Source: Planctomycetota bacterium (GTDB lineage: Bacteria > Planctomycetota > UBA8108). From it: DNA of 13,535 nt. The stretch covers positions 1 through 13,535 of the forward strand of contig JAFGKN010000159.1 in the NCBI GenBank assembly GCA_016928605.1, in the 5' to 3' direction. Of the stretch, positions 5,835 to 10,711 are shown piece after piece. The translations under genes and the position numbers were made by a program. The notes under the pieces were generated by a model. The model searched no databases, was not told where the DNA came from, and saw only the letters and a program-made list of their open reading frames with translations. Within the stretch, counting starts at the first letter, position 1; each line of letters starts with the position of its first letter.

Positions 5835-6118
5835 GTCCCCTCCTTCGCCGTGTCGGCGGGGGAAGAAGAATCGGACGCGACGTCAGATTTCGCCAGCGCC
5901 TCGGCGCCGGGCGGGACCGGCGCGCTGGGCGGCTCCGACGCGGGGTGGACGGAAGAAGGCGCGGGCACGTCATGGTCCGGCTTGAACGCCCGCATGACGC
6001 CGTTGTCCAGATGGACGGCCGCTAATCCGTAGGCGTTGGGGAAGCGCACCCTGGTCACCACGCGCACTTCGCCGCGATAGAGGATCTTGTCACCGGGCTT
6101 CAGCTTCTTGGCGATCAC
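5831..6118 (-). CDS. Small beta-rich (SH3-like) protein with disordered tail (95 aa)
   Basis: Residues 1-48 (KLKPGDKILYRGEVRVVTRV, then RFPNAYGLAAVHLDNG) alternate hydrophobic and charged residues with glycine turns, as in small SH3/KOW-like barrels. That assignment is a pattern judgement, not a recognised family. Residues 49-87 are Pro/Ser/Ala-rich and probably unstructured, ending in the shared tail ADTAKEGT. Start GTG 6118 and stop 5831 both form GTGA overlaps inside type A repeats. Confidence 0.72.
   Translation of the reverse strand: MIAKKLKPGDKILYRGEVRVVTRVRFPNAYGLAAVHLDNGVMRAFKPDHDVPAPSSVHPASEPPSAPVPPGAEALAKSDVASDSSSPADTAKEGT
5834..5856 (-). repeat. Type A junction repeat, copy 2
   Basis: 23 bases identical to the other full copies; the proline codon is changed, giving ADTAKEGT. 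It carries the GTG start at 5834. Confidence 0.85.
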
Positions 6119-6483
6119 GTCCCCTCCTTCGCCGTGTCGGGGGCGAGGGCGGCGCGGGCGCGCCGGCAGGCTGCGGCCTCCGCCTCGGAGAGCCCAACCC
6201 CGATCGTGTCAGAGCTGGCCGTGTCGAAGCGCGCCACCATGTCGCGCAGCGCCTCCCGCAGCCGGTCGCGCTCGGTGGTCAATGCGTCGTACTCAGTCGC
6301 GGTGGGTCTTGCGTGGAGGGCGGTACGCAGCGCGGCCTCGGCGGCTTCGGCGCGGGAGCGTAGCTGGTCGTATTCGGCACGGGCCCGGCCCGCGATCGCG
6401 CGCCAGGGGTCACGCTCGCCGGGGTTGGCCTCGTCCCAGCTTTCATTGGCGAGCAGGGCCAGCGCTCGGATGACGTCGCTCAC
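6115..6483 (-). CDS. Coiled-coil protein with ERDRLREALR module and PDTAKEGT tail (122 aa)
   Basis: Helical throughout: a first part MSDVIRALALLANESWDEAN, then WRAIAGRARAEYDQLRSRAE, then the module TTERDRLREALRDMVARFDT shared with three other genes of the operon, and a last helix EAEAAACRRARAALA leading into PDTAKEGT. Charged heptad-like spacing suggests a coiled coil. No catalytic motif. GTG at 6483 overlaps the upstream stop and follows a type B junction; the gene ends in a type A junction, so it has one of each kind. Confidence 0.75.
   Translation of the reverse strand: MSDVIRALALLANESWDEANPGERDPWRAIAGRARAEYDQLRSRAEAAEAALRTALHARPTATEYDALTTERDRLREALRDMVARFDTASSDTIGVGLSEAEAAACRRARAALAPDTAKEGT
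6118..6145 (-). repeat. Type A junction repeat, copy 3
   Basis: 28-base exact copy. The similarity to other tails extends upstream into codons for RAALA, which are also found before type B tails. Confidence 0.85.
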
Positions 6484-6510
6484 GGCTTCCGTCCCTCCGC
6501 CTTGTCGAGG
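6480..6510 (-). repeat. Type B junction repeat, copy 1 (diverged)
   Basis: Encodes DKAEGRKP then the GTGA overlap with start at 6483; differs from the main type B sequence by a few bases, including GTG for ATG. Confidence 0.7.
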
Positions 6511-6788
6511 TCGCGGGGATCGCCTTCTAGCAAATCCTCGCTCACGTACGGTCGAGGCTTCTGCACTTCGCGCGTCCCCTCCTTCGCCGTGTCGGGGGCG
6601 GCGGCGAGGGCATCCTGTGCGATGCCGTACGCGGCATCCGCCTTGTCCGCGTCGTCCCCTGCCCCACGGAGAGCGCGCAGCACGGCGCGCAGCGCCTCCC
6701 GTAGCCGGTCCCGCTCGGCCTCGACTCTCGCCAGTGTCGAGCGCGTCGCGGCGAGGGCACAGCGCACAGCTTCCAGGTCCTCGCTCAC
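6480..6788 (-). CDS. Coiled-coil protein that appears fused across a former gene junction (102 aa)
   Basis: The first 72 residues (MSEDLEAVRCALAATRSTLA ... RLREALRAVLRALRGAGDDA ... ALAAAPDTAKEGT) look like a complete protein: coiled coil, ERDRLREALR module and the type A tail. Instead of stopping, the frame goes on through REVQKPRPY into VSEDLLEGDPRDLDKAEGRKP, which looks like a second small protein with its own start module and type B-like tail. Removing 28 bases (about 6544-6571) would restore a normal GTGA junction and a 21-residue downstream peptide. It is paralogous to the 4733-5176 protein. Start GTG 6788 and stop 6480 overlap the neighbours. Confidence 0.75.
   Translation of the reverse strand: MSEDLEAVRCALAATRSTLARVEAERDRLREALRAVLRALRGAGDDADKADAAYGIAQDALAAAPDTAKEGTREVQKPRPYVSEDLLEGDPRDLDKAEGRKP
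6573..6600 (-). repeat. Type A junction repeat, copy 4 (internal, stop lost)
   Basis: 28-base exact copy lying inside the 6480-6788 gene. The TGA is replaced by a CGC codon, so translation continues. Confidence 0.8.
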
Positions 6789-7120
6789 GTCCCCTCCTTC
6801 GCCGCGTCAACGGAGGGAGGCGCGAGCAGTTCTCCGCTGATAGCGTCCCGGTACGTGCGCGTTGCCGCGTCCGGCACAAGCAGCGGCCACCTATCGATCA
6901 TTCGCTGCGCCATCTGCGCGCACGTCTCCGCGGGAATCGGAATCGATCCGTCCTCGTCGCGGAGGTACTCGTCATCCGGCCACTGTCGCCAGCCGTCGCC
7001 GTCGCAGCTATCGGCGTCCTCGCCGCTCTCCTGCATGAGCCAGCGGAGTGCCTCGTCCTCAGTGCGGCCGGGCGCGAGGTCGTAACCGTTGAACCAAAGA
7101 TGGACCGTCTCGTCGCTCAT
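6785..7120 (-). CDS. Acidic hypothetical protein with DAAKEGT tail (111 aa)
   Basis: Unrecognised. The protein is strongly acidic in its middle (ESGEDADSCDGDGWRQWPDD, EYLRDEDGSIPIP) and has aromatic residues spread throughout. MSDETVHLWFNGYDLA opens a likely beta segment. Two cysteines (39, 87) are isolated. ATG 7120 lies in a type B junction (a strong GGAGGGACGGGAG site) and the gene ends in a diverged type A junction. Acidic, small, early phage proteins often block host enzymes, but nothing here shows a target. Confidence 0.72.
   Translation of the reverse strand: MSDETVHLWFNGYDLAPGRTEDEALRWLMQESGEDADSCDGDGWRQWPDDEYLRDEDGSIPIPAETCAQMAQRMIDRWPLLVPDAATRTYRDAISGELLAPPSVDAAKEGT
6788..6804 (-). 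repeat. Type A junction repeat, copy 5 (diverged)
   Basis: Seventeen bases match; upstream of these the copy diverges, giving DAAKEGT. The ribosome site and GTGA overlap are kept. Confidence 0.75.
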
Positions 7121-7160
7121 GGCTCCCGTCCCTCCGCCTTGGCGAGGGCGGCGCGGAGGG
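7113..7160 (-). repeat. Type B junction repeat, copy 2
   Basis: 48 bases matching 8241-8288 with two mismatches, the first 33 identical. It covers codons for AALAKAEGREP, a GGAGGGACGGGAG ribosome site, the ATGA overlap and the next gene's first codons (MSD). Confidence 0.85.
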
Positions 7161-7563
7161 CGGCGACATGCGTTGTGTGGACGTCTGCCCTCGCAGACGC
7201 GCCTGCCCAATGCGCTGGTGAGTCCGCGAAAGCAGCCGCCATTTCAGCGCATCTGCGCGCTTCGAGCTCCCATCCCTCAATCAGCCTCCGCAGCGCCTCC
7301 AGCAGCCGGTCGCGTTCGGCCTTCACCGCCTCGAAAGCATCGAAGTGGTGCTTCCGCAAGAACTCGGCGTGCTCGGCGCGGGCTGCGTCTCGCTCAGCGA
7401 TGAGCGCTTCGTGTCCGCGACGTGCTGCCCCGACTGCCTCCAGCATCGCGGCGCGCGCTTCGGTCGCATCGGCCTCGGCGGCTTCGGCGCGCTGTCGCAA
7501 CGCGGCGATCTCGGCGGCGGATTCCGGGTGCCGTTCTTCCAGGGGGCGCGGTTTCAGTTTCAC
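7117..7563 (-). CDS. Long coiled-coil protein with AKAEGREP tail (148 aa)
   Basis: Almost entirely helical and charged: SAAEIAALRQRAEAAEADAT (about 15-34), then HEALIAERDAARAEHAEFLR, then VKAERDRLLEALRRLIEGWE, and a last helix THVAALRAALAKAEGREP. It contains the ERDRL-EALR module shared with the 4733, 6115 and 6480 genes. GTG at 7563 makes a GTGA overlap; the ORF extends further upstream only into its neighbour. A scaffold or oligomerising role is plausible but not shown. Confidence 0.75.
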   Translation of the reverse strand: MKLKPRPLEERHPESAAEIAALRQRAEAAEADATEARAAMLEAVGAARRGHEALIAERDAARAEHAEFLRKHHFDAFEAVKAERDRLLEALRRLIEGWELEARRCAEMAAAFADSPAHWAGASARADVHTTHVAALRAALAKAEGREP

Positions 7564-7595
7564 GGCTCCCGTTCCTCCGCCTTGGCGAGGGCGGC
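7560..7595 (-). repeat. Type B junction repeat, copy 3
   Basis: Same element with a few changes: the next gene starts with GTG (7563) and the tail reads AKAEEREP. Confidence 0.8.
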
Positions 7596-8009
7596 TCTTG
7601 CTGCTGGGGCATCGTCCGGGAGAGGCTCGACGATCGAGACGGCCGCCGTTCGCGGATGTTGCCGCAGGATCCACGACCTGAAGTCGCCCGTGAACCCGAG
7701 CAGCTTGCAGATAGCGCCAATGGTGCCGACGCTTGGGAGCTCGTTCGCGACTCCAGCGTCGGAACTGAGGGACACGCTCGCATGCCGGGCGAGGCCGAAC
7801 GGCTGGCGCGTGACGGTGAATACGACGGTGATGATCACCGGCCGGCTACCGCGCTCGCTCGTCTCGACCGCCCTCAGGAGTCGCCGGCGATCGGCGAGCT
7901 CGCCGGGTGCCGGTAGGCCGGGAGTCCAGACGTTCTCGGGCTTCGTCGCCCAGGCGGCGAGCGATGAGAGCGATTCCAGCACGCCCGGAGGAAACTCGTA
8001 GCTGGTCAT
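7560..8009 (-). CDS. Hypothetical protein with AKAEEREP tail (149 aa)
   Basis: Not recognised. An N-terminal helical part (PPGVLESLSSLAAWATKPEN) is followed by ADRRRLLRAVETSERGSRPV and a beta-like stretch VIITVVFTVTRQPF, then a conserved-looking core GTIGAICKLLGFTGDFRSWI. No membrane segment, cysteine pair or catalytic signature stands out. The last residues ARAALAKAEEREP come from a type B junction repeat. ATG 8009 overlaps the previous stop as ATGA. Confidence 0.72.
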   Translation of the reverse strand: MTSYEFPPGVLESLSSLAAWATKPENVWTPGLPAPGELADRRRLLRAVETSERGSRPVIITVVFTVTRQPFGLARHASVSLSSDAGVANELPSVGTIGAICKLLGFTGDFRSWILRQHPRTAAVSIVEPLPDDAPAARAALAKAEEREP

Positions 8010-8026
8010 GGCTCCCGTCCCTCCGC
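8006..8026 (-). repeat. Type B junction repeat, short copy 4
   Basis: Only the start-proximal part is kept (AEGREP, ribosome site, ATGA); the upstream codons belong to the host gene, showing that the core unit is the ribosome site itself. Confidence 0.75.
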
Positions 8027-8248
8027 GTCCTCATCAGGCTCCGCGTACGACTCAAGCCCCCACCACTTCTGCATGCACGTCTCGCAAAACGCGCACGCCC
8101 AGCCAGCCTGATTCCAGCACCGGAGCGGCACGCCCTCCTCGCTGAGCCGCTCGCCGCAGTAGGAGCAGACCTCGGTCACCGCGGCAGTCGGTGCGCCCCA
8201 CTTCACCTTCGTCCAGTCGAAGCCGGGCAGAGGCTGAAGGTCGCTCAT
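8006..8248 (-). CDS. Small zinc-binding-type protein (80 aa) with AEGREP tail
   Basis: Six cysteines in 31 residues, C28-x2-C31, C44, C52-x2-C55-x2-C58, in the segments VCSYCGERL, LRCWNQAGW and CAFCETCMQKWWG suggest one or two bound zinc ions. The N-terminus (MSDLQPLPGFDWTKVKWG) and the Trp pair after the cysteines may form the rest of a compact fold. Family not recognised. ATG 8248 lies in a type B junction nearly identical to that at 7120. Confidence 0.75.
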   Translation of the reverse strand: MSDLQPLPGFDWTKVKWGAPTAAVTEVCSYCGERLSEEGVPLRCWNQAGWACAFCETCMQKWWGLESYAEPDEDAEGREP

Positions 8249-8288
8249 GGCTCCCGTCCCTCCGCCTTGGCGATGGCGACGCGGAGGG
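8241..8288 (-). repeat. Type B junction repeat, copy 5
   Basis: Near-identical to 7113-7160 although the genes on both sides differ, so the junction and not the genes is what is shared. Confidence 0.85.
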
Positions 8289-8535
8289 CCAGGATCGCGG
8301 ACTCGCGGTTCACGCTGGCGCTGCCGACTAGGAGTGCCGCGAGGGCCAGGCTGCACGCCTCCAGCATCTCCGGCGCCGCCGCAACGAGGGTCGCGTCCTC
8401 CCGCCGGTCCATGACACCGATGAGCCGTCCTTCGCTGCCGGCCTCCTCGCAGTAGATCGTGCGGTGGACCTTGCGGCCGGTGCGCCAGGGGCCGGGGGTG
8501 TGCGTCGGCTTGGTATCCGGCTTGTCATCTTGCAT
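8245..8535 (-). CDS. Small phage protein of the HTPGPW / APE-LLEA type (96 aa)
   Basis: The segment THTPGPW (11-17) followed by polar strands and then DATLVAAAPEMLEAC (48-61) and a helix is a pattern I know from many small phage proteins of unknown function. The C-terminal helix SAILALRVAIAKAEGREP ends in the type B tail. ATG at 8535 was taken as start because it precedes the conserved part; the frame opens further upstream only with a TTG. It overlaps the previous gene by 11 bases, the longest overlap in the chain. Confidence 0.8.
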   Translation of the reverse strand: MQDDKPDTKPTHTPGPWRTGRKVHRTIYCEEAGSEGRLIGVMDRREDATLVAAAPEMLEACSLALAALLVGSASVNRESAILALRVAIAKAEGREP

Positions 8536-8719
8536 GTCGCGGCTCGCTCTCCTGCTCAAACCCGCACCGCGGGCAGATCCCCCCGGACAGGATCTCGATC
8601 ACGCTCGGGTGCCGCTCGTATCTGAGCGCCTCCCTCACCACGGCCTCGTAGTCCTCCCCGCAGGAGAGGATCTCGGAGAGACCGACCCCACGCCGCGCCG
8701 TGTAGTGCCTGGTCAACAT
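8525..8719 (-). CDS. Small Cys-pair protein (64 aa)
   Basis: Unrecognised 64-residue protein. A helical centre (LSCGEDYEAVVREALRYERH) is followed by a late knuckle CPRCG (C49, C52); C20 stands alone. Two cysteines alone could bind metal only as a dimer or with C20 and a histidine. ATG at 8719 overlaps the preceding stop by seven bases (ATGTTGA). Confidence 0.7.
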   Translation of the reverse strand: MLTRHYTARRGVGLSEILSCGEDYEAVVREALRYERHPSVIEILSGGICPRCGFEQESEPRHAR

Positions 8720-8994
8720 GGATCGCCTCCGCCGACGCTGAGCAGCCCGAATTCGGAGAACCCATCACCGTGGCGAGCGACCGCGAAGCCGTGGAGGGCG
8801 AGCTCGCCGGCCGCATGCGCCGAACAGATCGTGTGTTTCCCGTCGAGCCAGTAGCAGTACTTGCCGGCCGGGAGGAGATTCCCGTCCGGTACGAGCCGCC
8901 GCGCCCATGCCGCCTCCAGCACCGAGGCGTAGACGGCCGCTCCGAGGCAGGGGCTATCGTCCGTGCAACCGCAGATCGTACAGGTGCCGGTCAT
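8713..8994 (-). CDS. Small zinc-binding-type protein with CxxCGCTDxxPC motif (93 aa)
   Basis: The N-terminus CTICGCTDDSPC (C5, C8, C10, C16) plus CYWLDGKHTICSAH (C47, C57) matches a motif common in small phage and bacterial proteins: a CGC-TD-x2-PC loop and a later C-x-W...LC. These are presumed zinc-binding; function unknown. About 30 residues (VYASVLEAAWARRLVPDGNL) separate the two halves, more than I would expect. ATG at 8994 overlaps the previous stop; the frame upstream of it lies in the neighbouring gene. Confidence 0.75.
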   Translation of the reverse strand: MTGTCTICGCTDDSPCLGAAVYASVLEAAWARRLVPDGNLLPAGKYCYWLDGKHTICSAHAAGELALHGFAVARHGDGFSEFGLLSVGGGDPC

Positions 8995-9101
8995 CGGATC
9001 CCCTTTCCGCAACGCTGGAGCGCCGCGCAGGCGGCGATCAATGCGAGGCCGATCCAGCATGCGATGGCCATGCATTGTTCGGCGTGGTGCCGCGAATTCA
9101 T
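8991..9101 (-). CDS. Tiny membrane peptide (36 aa)
   Basis: MNSRHHAEQCMAIACWIGLA and then LIAACAALQRCGKGIR: one hydrophobic segment at about residues 11-28 with a basic tail, so probably a single-pass inner-membrane peptide. It is set exactly between two genes by ATGA overlaps at both ends, which is the main reason to believe it despite its size. The longer same-frame reading from 9263 would overlap two other genes. Three cysteines are spread through the hydrophobic part. Confidence 0.6.
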   Translation of the reverse strand: MNSRHHAEQCMAIACWIGLALIAACAALQRCGKGIR

Positions 9102-9217
9102 CGTCTCCTCCGATCCCGCCCGCATGCCGCCGCGATCCCGTAGACGGCGAGAAACAGGAATACGCACCAGCCCACCCCGATCGCGAGCCCCCGCAGGATC
9201 CGCATGGTGATCGTCAT
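9098..9217 (-). CDS. Tiny membrane peptide (39 aa)
   Basis: A 39-residue frame from ATG 9217: a short basic start (MTITMRILRG), a hydrophobic helix LAIGVGWCVFLFLAVYGIAA and the tail CGRDRRRR. This is a clear single-pass membrane peptide with a strongly basic end, which would stay in the cytoplasm. ATGA overlaps link it to the genes on both sides, and it fills the space between them exactly. It is too short for usual gene finders. No known family. Confidence 0.6.
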   Translation of the reverse strand: MTITMRILRGLAIGVGWCVFLFLAVYGIAAACGRDRRRR

Positions 9218-9429
9218 GCCAGCTCCCCCGGATCCGCCACCGACAGCCGAATCCGCCCGTCAAGGCCCTTCTCCACGACGAGCTCGGCCCCGCACCAGCC
9301 GCAGGACACGAGGTCCCCGGGCTCGGGGAGTGATTCCCGGGCCGGTACGCCGCGGAGGGTGTAGCAACGGGGGCAAGAGAGCGGCGAAAGGACGCTGGTC
9401 AGCCGATTCCAGGCATCGCTGATGGTCAT
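9214..9429 (-). CDS. Small zinc-ribbon protein (71 aa)
   Basis: C19-x2-C22 (SCPRCYTLRG) and C43-x2-C46 (SCGWCGAEL) twenty residues apart form a standard zinc-ribbon pattern, flanked by an N-terminal helix (MTISDAWNRLTSVL) and a C-terminal strand region. Such ribbons bind nucleic acid or protein; which one is not visible. It is the first gene of the unbroken overlapping chain: 110 bases containing a hairpin separate it from the gene upstream. A GAGAGG site lies six bases before the ATG. Confidence 0.72.
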   Translation of the reverse strand: MTISDAWNRLTSVLSPLSCPRCYTLRGVPARESLPEPGDLVSCGWCGAELVVEKGLDGRIRLSVADPGELA

Positions 9430-9466
9430 GGCGGGCCTCTCGTACTGCTGGGATGTGACTACAGAG

Positions 9467-9520
9467 ACCGGCGGCGCTTACCGGGCCCATGTCCTCGAGT
9501 GCTCATGGGGCGCCGCCGGT
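9467..9520 (-). terminator. Intra-operon hairpin (possible attenuator)
   Basis: ACCGGCGGCGC (9467-9477) pairs perfectly with GCGCCGCCGGT (9510-9520). Inside, CCCATG (9486-9491) pairs with CATGGG (9504-9509). It fills the only gap in the early part of the leftward operon. No T run follows, so it could partly stop transcription, stabilise RNA or act as a processing site. Confidence 0.4.
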
Positions 9521-9539
9521 CCCTCCCCGCGTCCCGGGC

Positions 9540-9797
9540 TCATTCCCGGGAGGCGCGGAGATGCTGCAGGTATTCGAGATGAGCGGAGGGGGAGGCGGCG
9601 CGCATCGCTCGTAGGCGCGTGCTCCACTCGGTGGAGCCCTCTTCGATCACAGCCAAGGCGCGCTCGTAGAAGGGGACCATCGCCGCACAGGCTTGCCCGT
9701 AGGCGGTGGCGCTCGAGCGGCGGCGGGCGGAGGTGATGAGCCGGCGGAGCTCGTCGGCTAGATCGTCTTCGCGTCCACAGTGGTGGCAGCGGCTCAT
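9540..9797 (-). CDS. Hypothetical protein with N-terminal CHHC knuckle (85 aa)
   Basis: Starts MSRCHHCGREDDLADELRRL, so a single Cys pair (C4, C7), then three likely helices (TAYGQACAAMVPFYERALAV, and STEWSTRLRAMRAASPSAHL). Not recognised. ATG at 9797 forms an ATGA overlap with the first gene of the operon and has GGGGAG seven bases upstream; the longer reading to 9953 would lie inside that gene. Confidence 0.7.
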   Translation of the reverse strand: MSRCHHCGREDDLADELRRLITSARRRSSATAYGQACAAMVPFYERALAVIEEGSTEWSTRLRAMRAASPSAHLEYLQHLRASRE

Positions 9798-10075
9798 GAG
9801 CGGGCTCCCCGCGTGGCGGCGCGCTCGCTCCGGACCAATGCCCACCATGCCCTGTCCGCGATCTCGGGCCGTCGCGCTTTCGCCGGGCCGAAGCGGGCGA
9901 CGAGTTCCCAGAAACAGGCCACCAGATAGGCCGTAGGGACGAGGGCGGGGCACGACAGCGGCGGACTACCGGACAGGCATTCGAGGCAGAACCGACCGCG
10001 GCGGTGCATGGTCATTCGGCCGCACCCGTTCGCGCACCGGCGGTATCGGAACAGGTAGTAGACGCGAGCGAGCAT
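9794..10075 (-). CDS. First gene of the leftward operon: small Cys-rich protein (93 aa)
   Basis: C14-x3-C18 (RRCANGCGRMT) and C30-x2-C33 (RFCLECLSG), with basic residues around them (HRRGRFC), form a likely zinc knuckle. A helical C-terminus follows (YLVACFWELVARFGPAKARR). Family not recognised. ATG 10075 has AAGGGG seven bases upstream and lies about 40 bases downstream of the transcription start expected from the leftward promoter, so this would be the first early protein made on induction. Confidence 0.7.
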   Translation of the reverse strand: MLARVYYLFRYRRCANGCGRMTMHRRGRFCLECLSGSPPLSCPALVPTAYLVACFWELVARFGPAKARRPEIADRAWWALVRSERAATRGARS

Positions 10076-10120
10076 GAGCGAGCCCCTTGCGATGGGTCAG
10101 CGGCATTCGTGAGGACACCG

Positions 10121-10149
10121 ATTCTGCCCATTGTCCTAGGCTAGGACAA
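10121..10149 (-). promoter_or_regulatory. Leftward early promoter with overlapping operator palindrome
   Basis: On the minus strand TTGTCC (10149-10144) and CAGAAT (10126-10121) are spaced by exactly 17 bases and match the sigma-70 -35 and -10 boxes at four of six positions each. The perfect palindrome TTGTCCTAGGCTAGGACAA (10131-10149) covers the -35 box and most of the spacer, so a bound repressor would block RNA polymerase. No other gene occupies 10076-10262. A TAGGAC half-site also occurs at 10246-10251. Confidence 0.65.
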
Positions 10150-10262
10150 CTGACCGGGAAGGTCTATGGCGATCGCCTGACCGTGGTCCGTCCACCGGGT
10201 CACCCCTCCGCGCTTGGTAGCCCGTCCGGTCTAGAAATGCTGGCCTAGGACCGCCGCGCGCC

Positions 10263-10637
10263 CTACTTCTTGCGCCGCTCTATCGGATGCTCCAGCGGCG
10301 AGTTCGCTGGAGGGATCCCGCAGTTGAAGAAACACTTGGGCGGATCGAAGAGGCAGAGCGTATCGAGCGACTCTTGGGAGAAGACCGCGAGCCTCACGGC
10401 GAAATCGATCCCGGGGGCTCTGTCGCCGCGGATGATGCGGTTGAGGCCCGTCTGCTCGACCTTCATGCGCTTCGCCATGTCGTTGACGGACGGCGCGTGC
10501 ACCTTGCAGTAGACATACCGCGCCCATGCAGCCAATCGAAGCCGAAGCTTTTGCGGGTCGGGGGCGTCCACCGCGGGGGACGCTACCCGCTTTCGTGGTG
10601 CGTGTGAGCACCCTGCTCTTGCGAGTGTGAGGGCCAC
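10263..10637 (-). CDS. XRE-type HTH protein, probable phage repressor
   Basis: A helix-turn-helix of the XRE/Cro type lies at about residues 49-85 (PSVNDMAKRMKVEQTGLNRI, then IRGDRAPGIDFAVRLA), where the second recognition-type helix is VEQTGLNRIIRG. The C-terminal 35 residues hold three cysteines and a basic end; there is no LexA/S24 peptidase domain, so inactivation would not be by RecA-style cleavage within this protein. It sits between a leftward promoter/operator and a divergent replication gene, the usual place of a lysis-lysogeny repressor. GTG at 10637 was chosen because AAAGG lies seven bases upstream; a TTG at 10679 would add 14 residues. Repressor versus Cro role is inference. Confidence 0.72.
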   Translation of the reverse strand: MALTLARAGCSHAPRKRVASPAVDAPDPQKLRLRLAAWARYVYCKVHAPSVNDMAKRMKVEQTGLNRIIRGDRAPGIDFAVRLAVFSQESLDTLCLFDPPKCFFNCGIPPANSPLEHPIERRKK

Positions 10638-10644
10638 TGTCCTA
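10638..10644. promoter_or_regulatory. Operator half-site at the repressor start
   Basis: TGTCCTA matches seven of the eight bases of one arm of the palindrome at 10131-10149 and touches the GTG start of the repressor gene. On the rightward strand, TTGCGA (10619-10624) and TACCTT (10643-10648) make a weak promoter candidate for the replication operon that this half-site would overlap. Confidence 0.3.
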
Positions 10645-10711
10645 CCTTTCGCGCTTCCGCCGCAGGGTATCACGCACAACTACACGACCATTCCGAAACG
10701 AGAACAGGGCG

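Noticed and set aside
6134..7681. 515-residue open frame on the plus strand
   Set aside because: It is antisense to four well-supported overlapping genes and reads as Ser/Arg/Ala-rich repeats, as expected from GC-rich codons on the opposite strand.
5643..8290. CRISPR-like array from the repeated 28-base units
   Set aside because: Spacing is irregular and gene-length, and each repeat sits on a stop/start overlap; the stretches between are coding genes.
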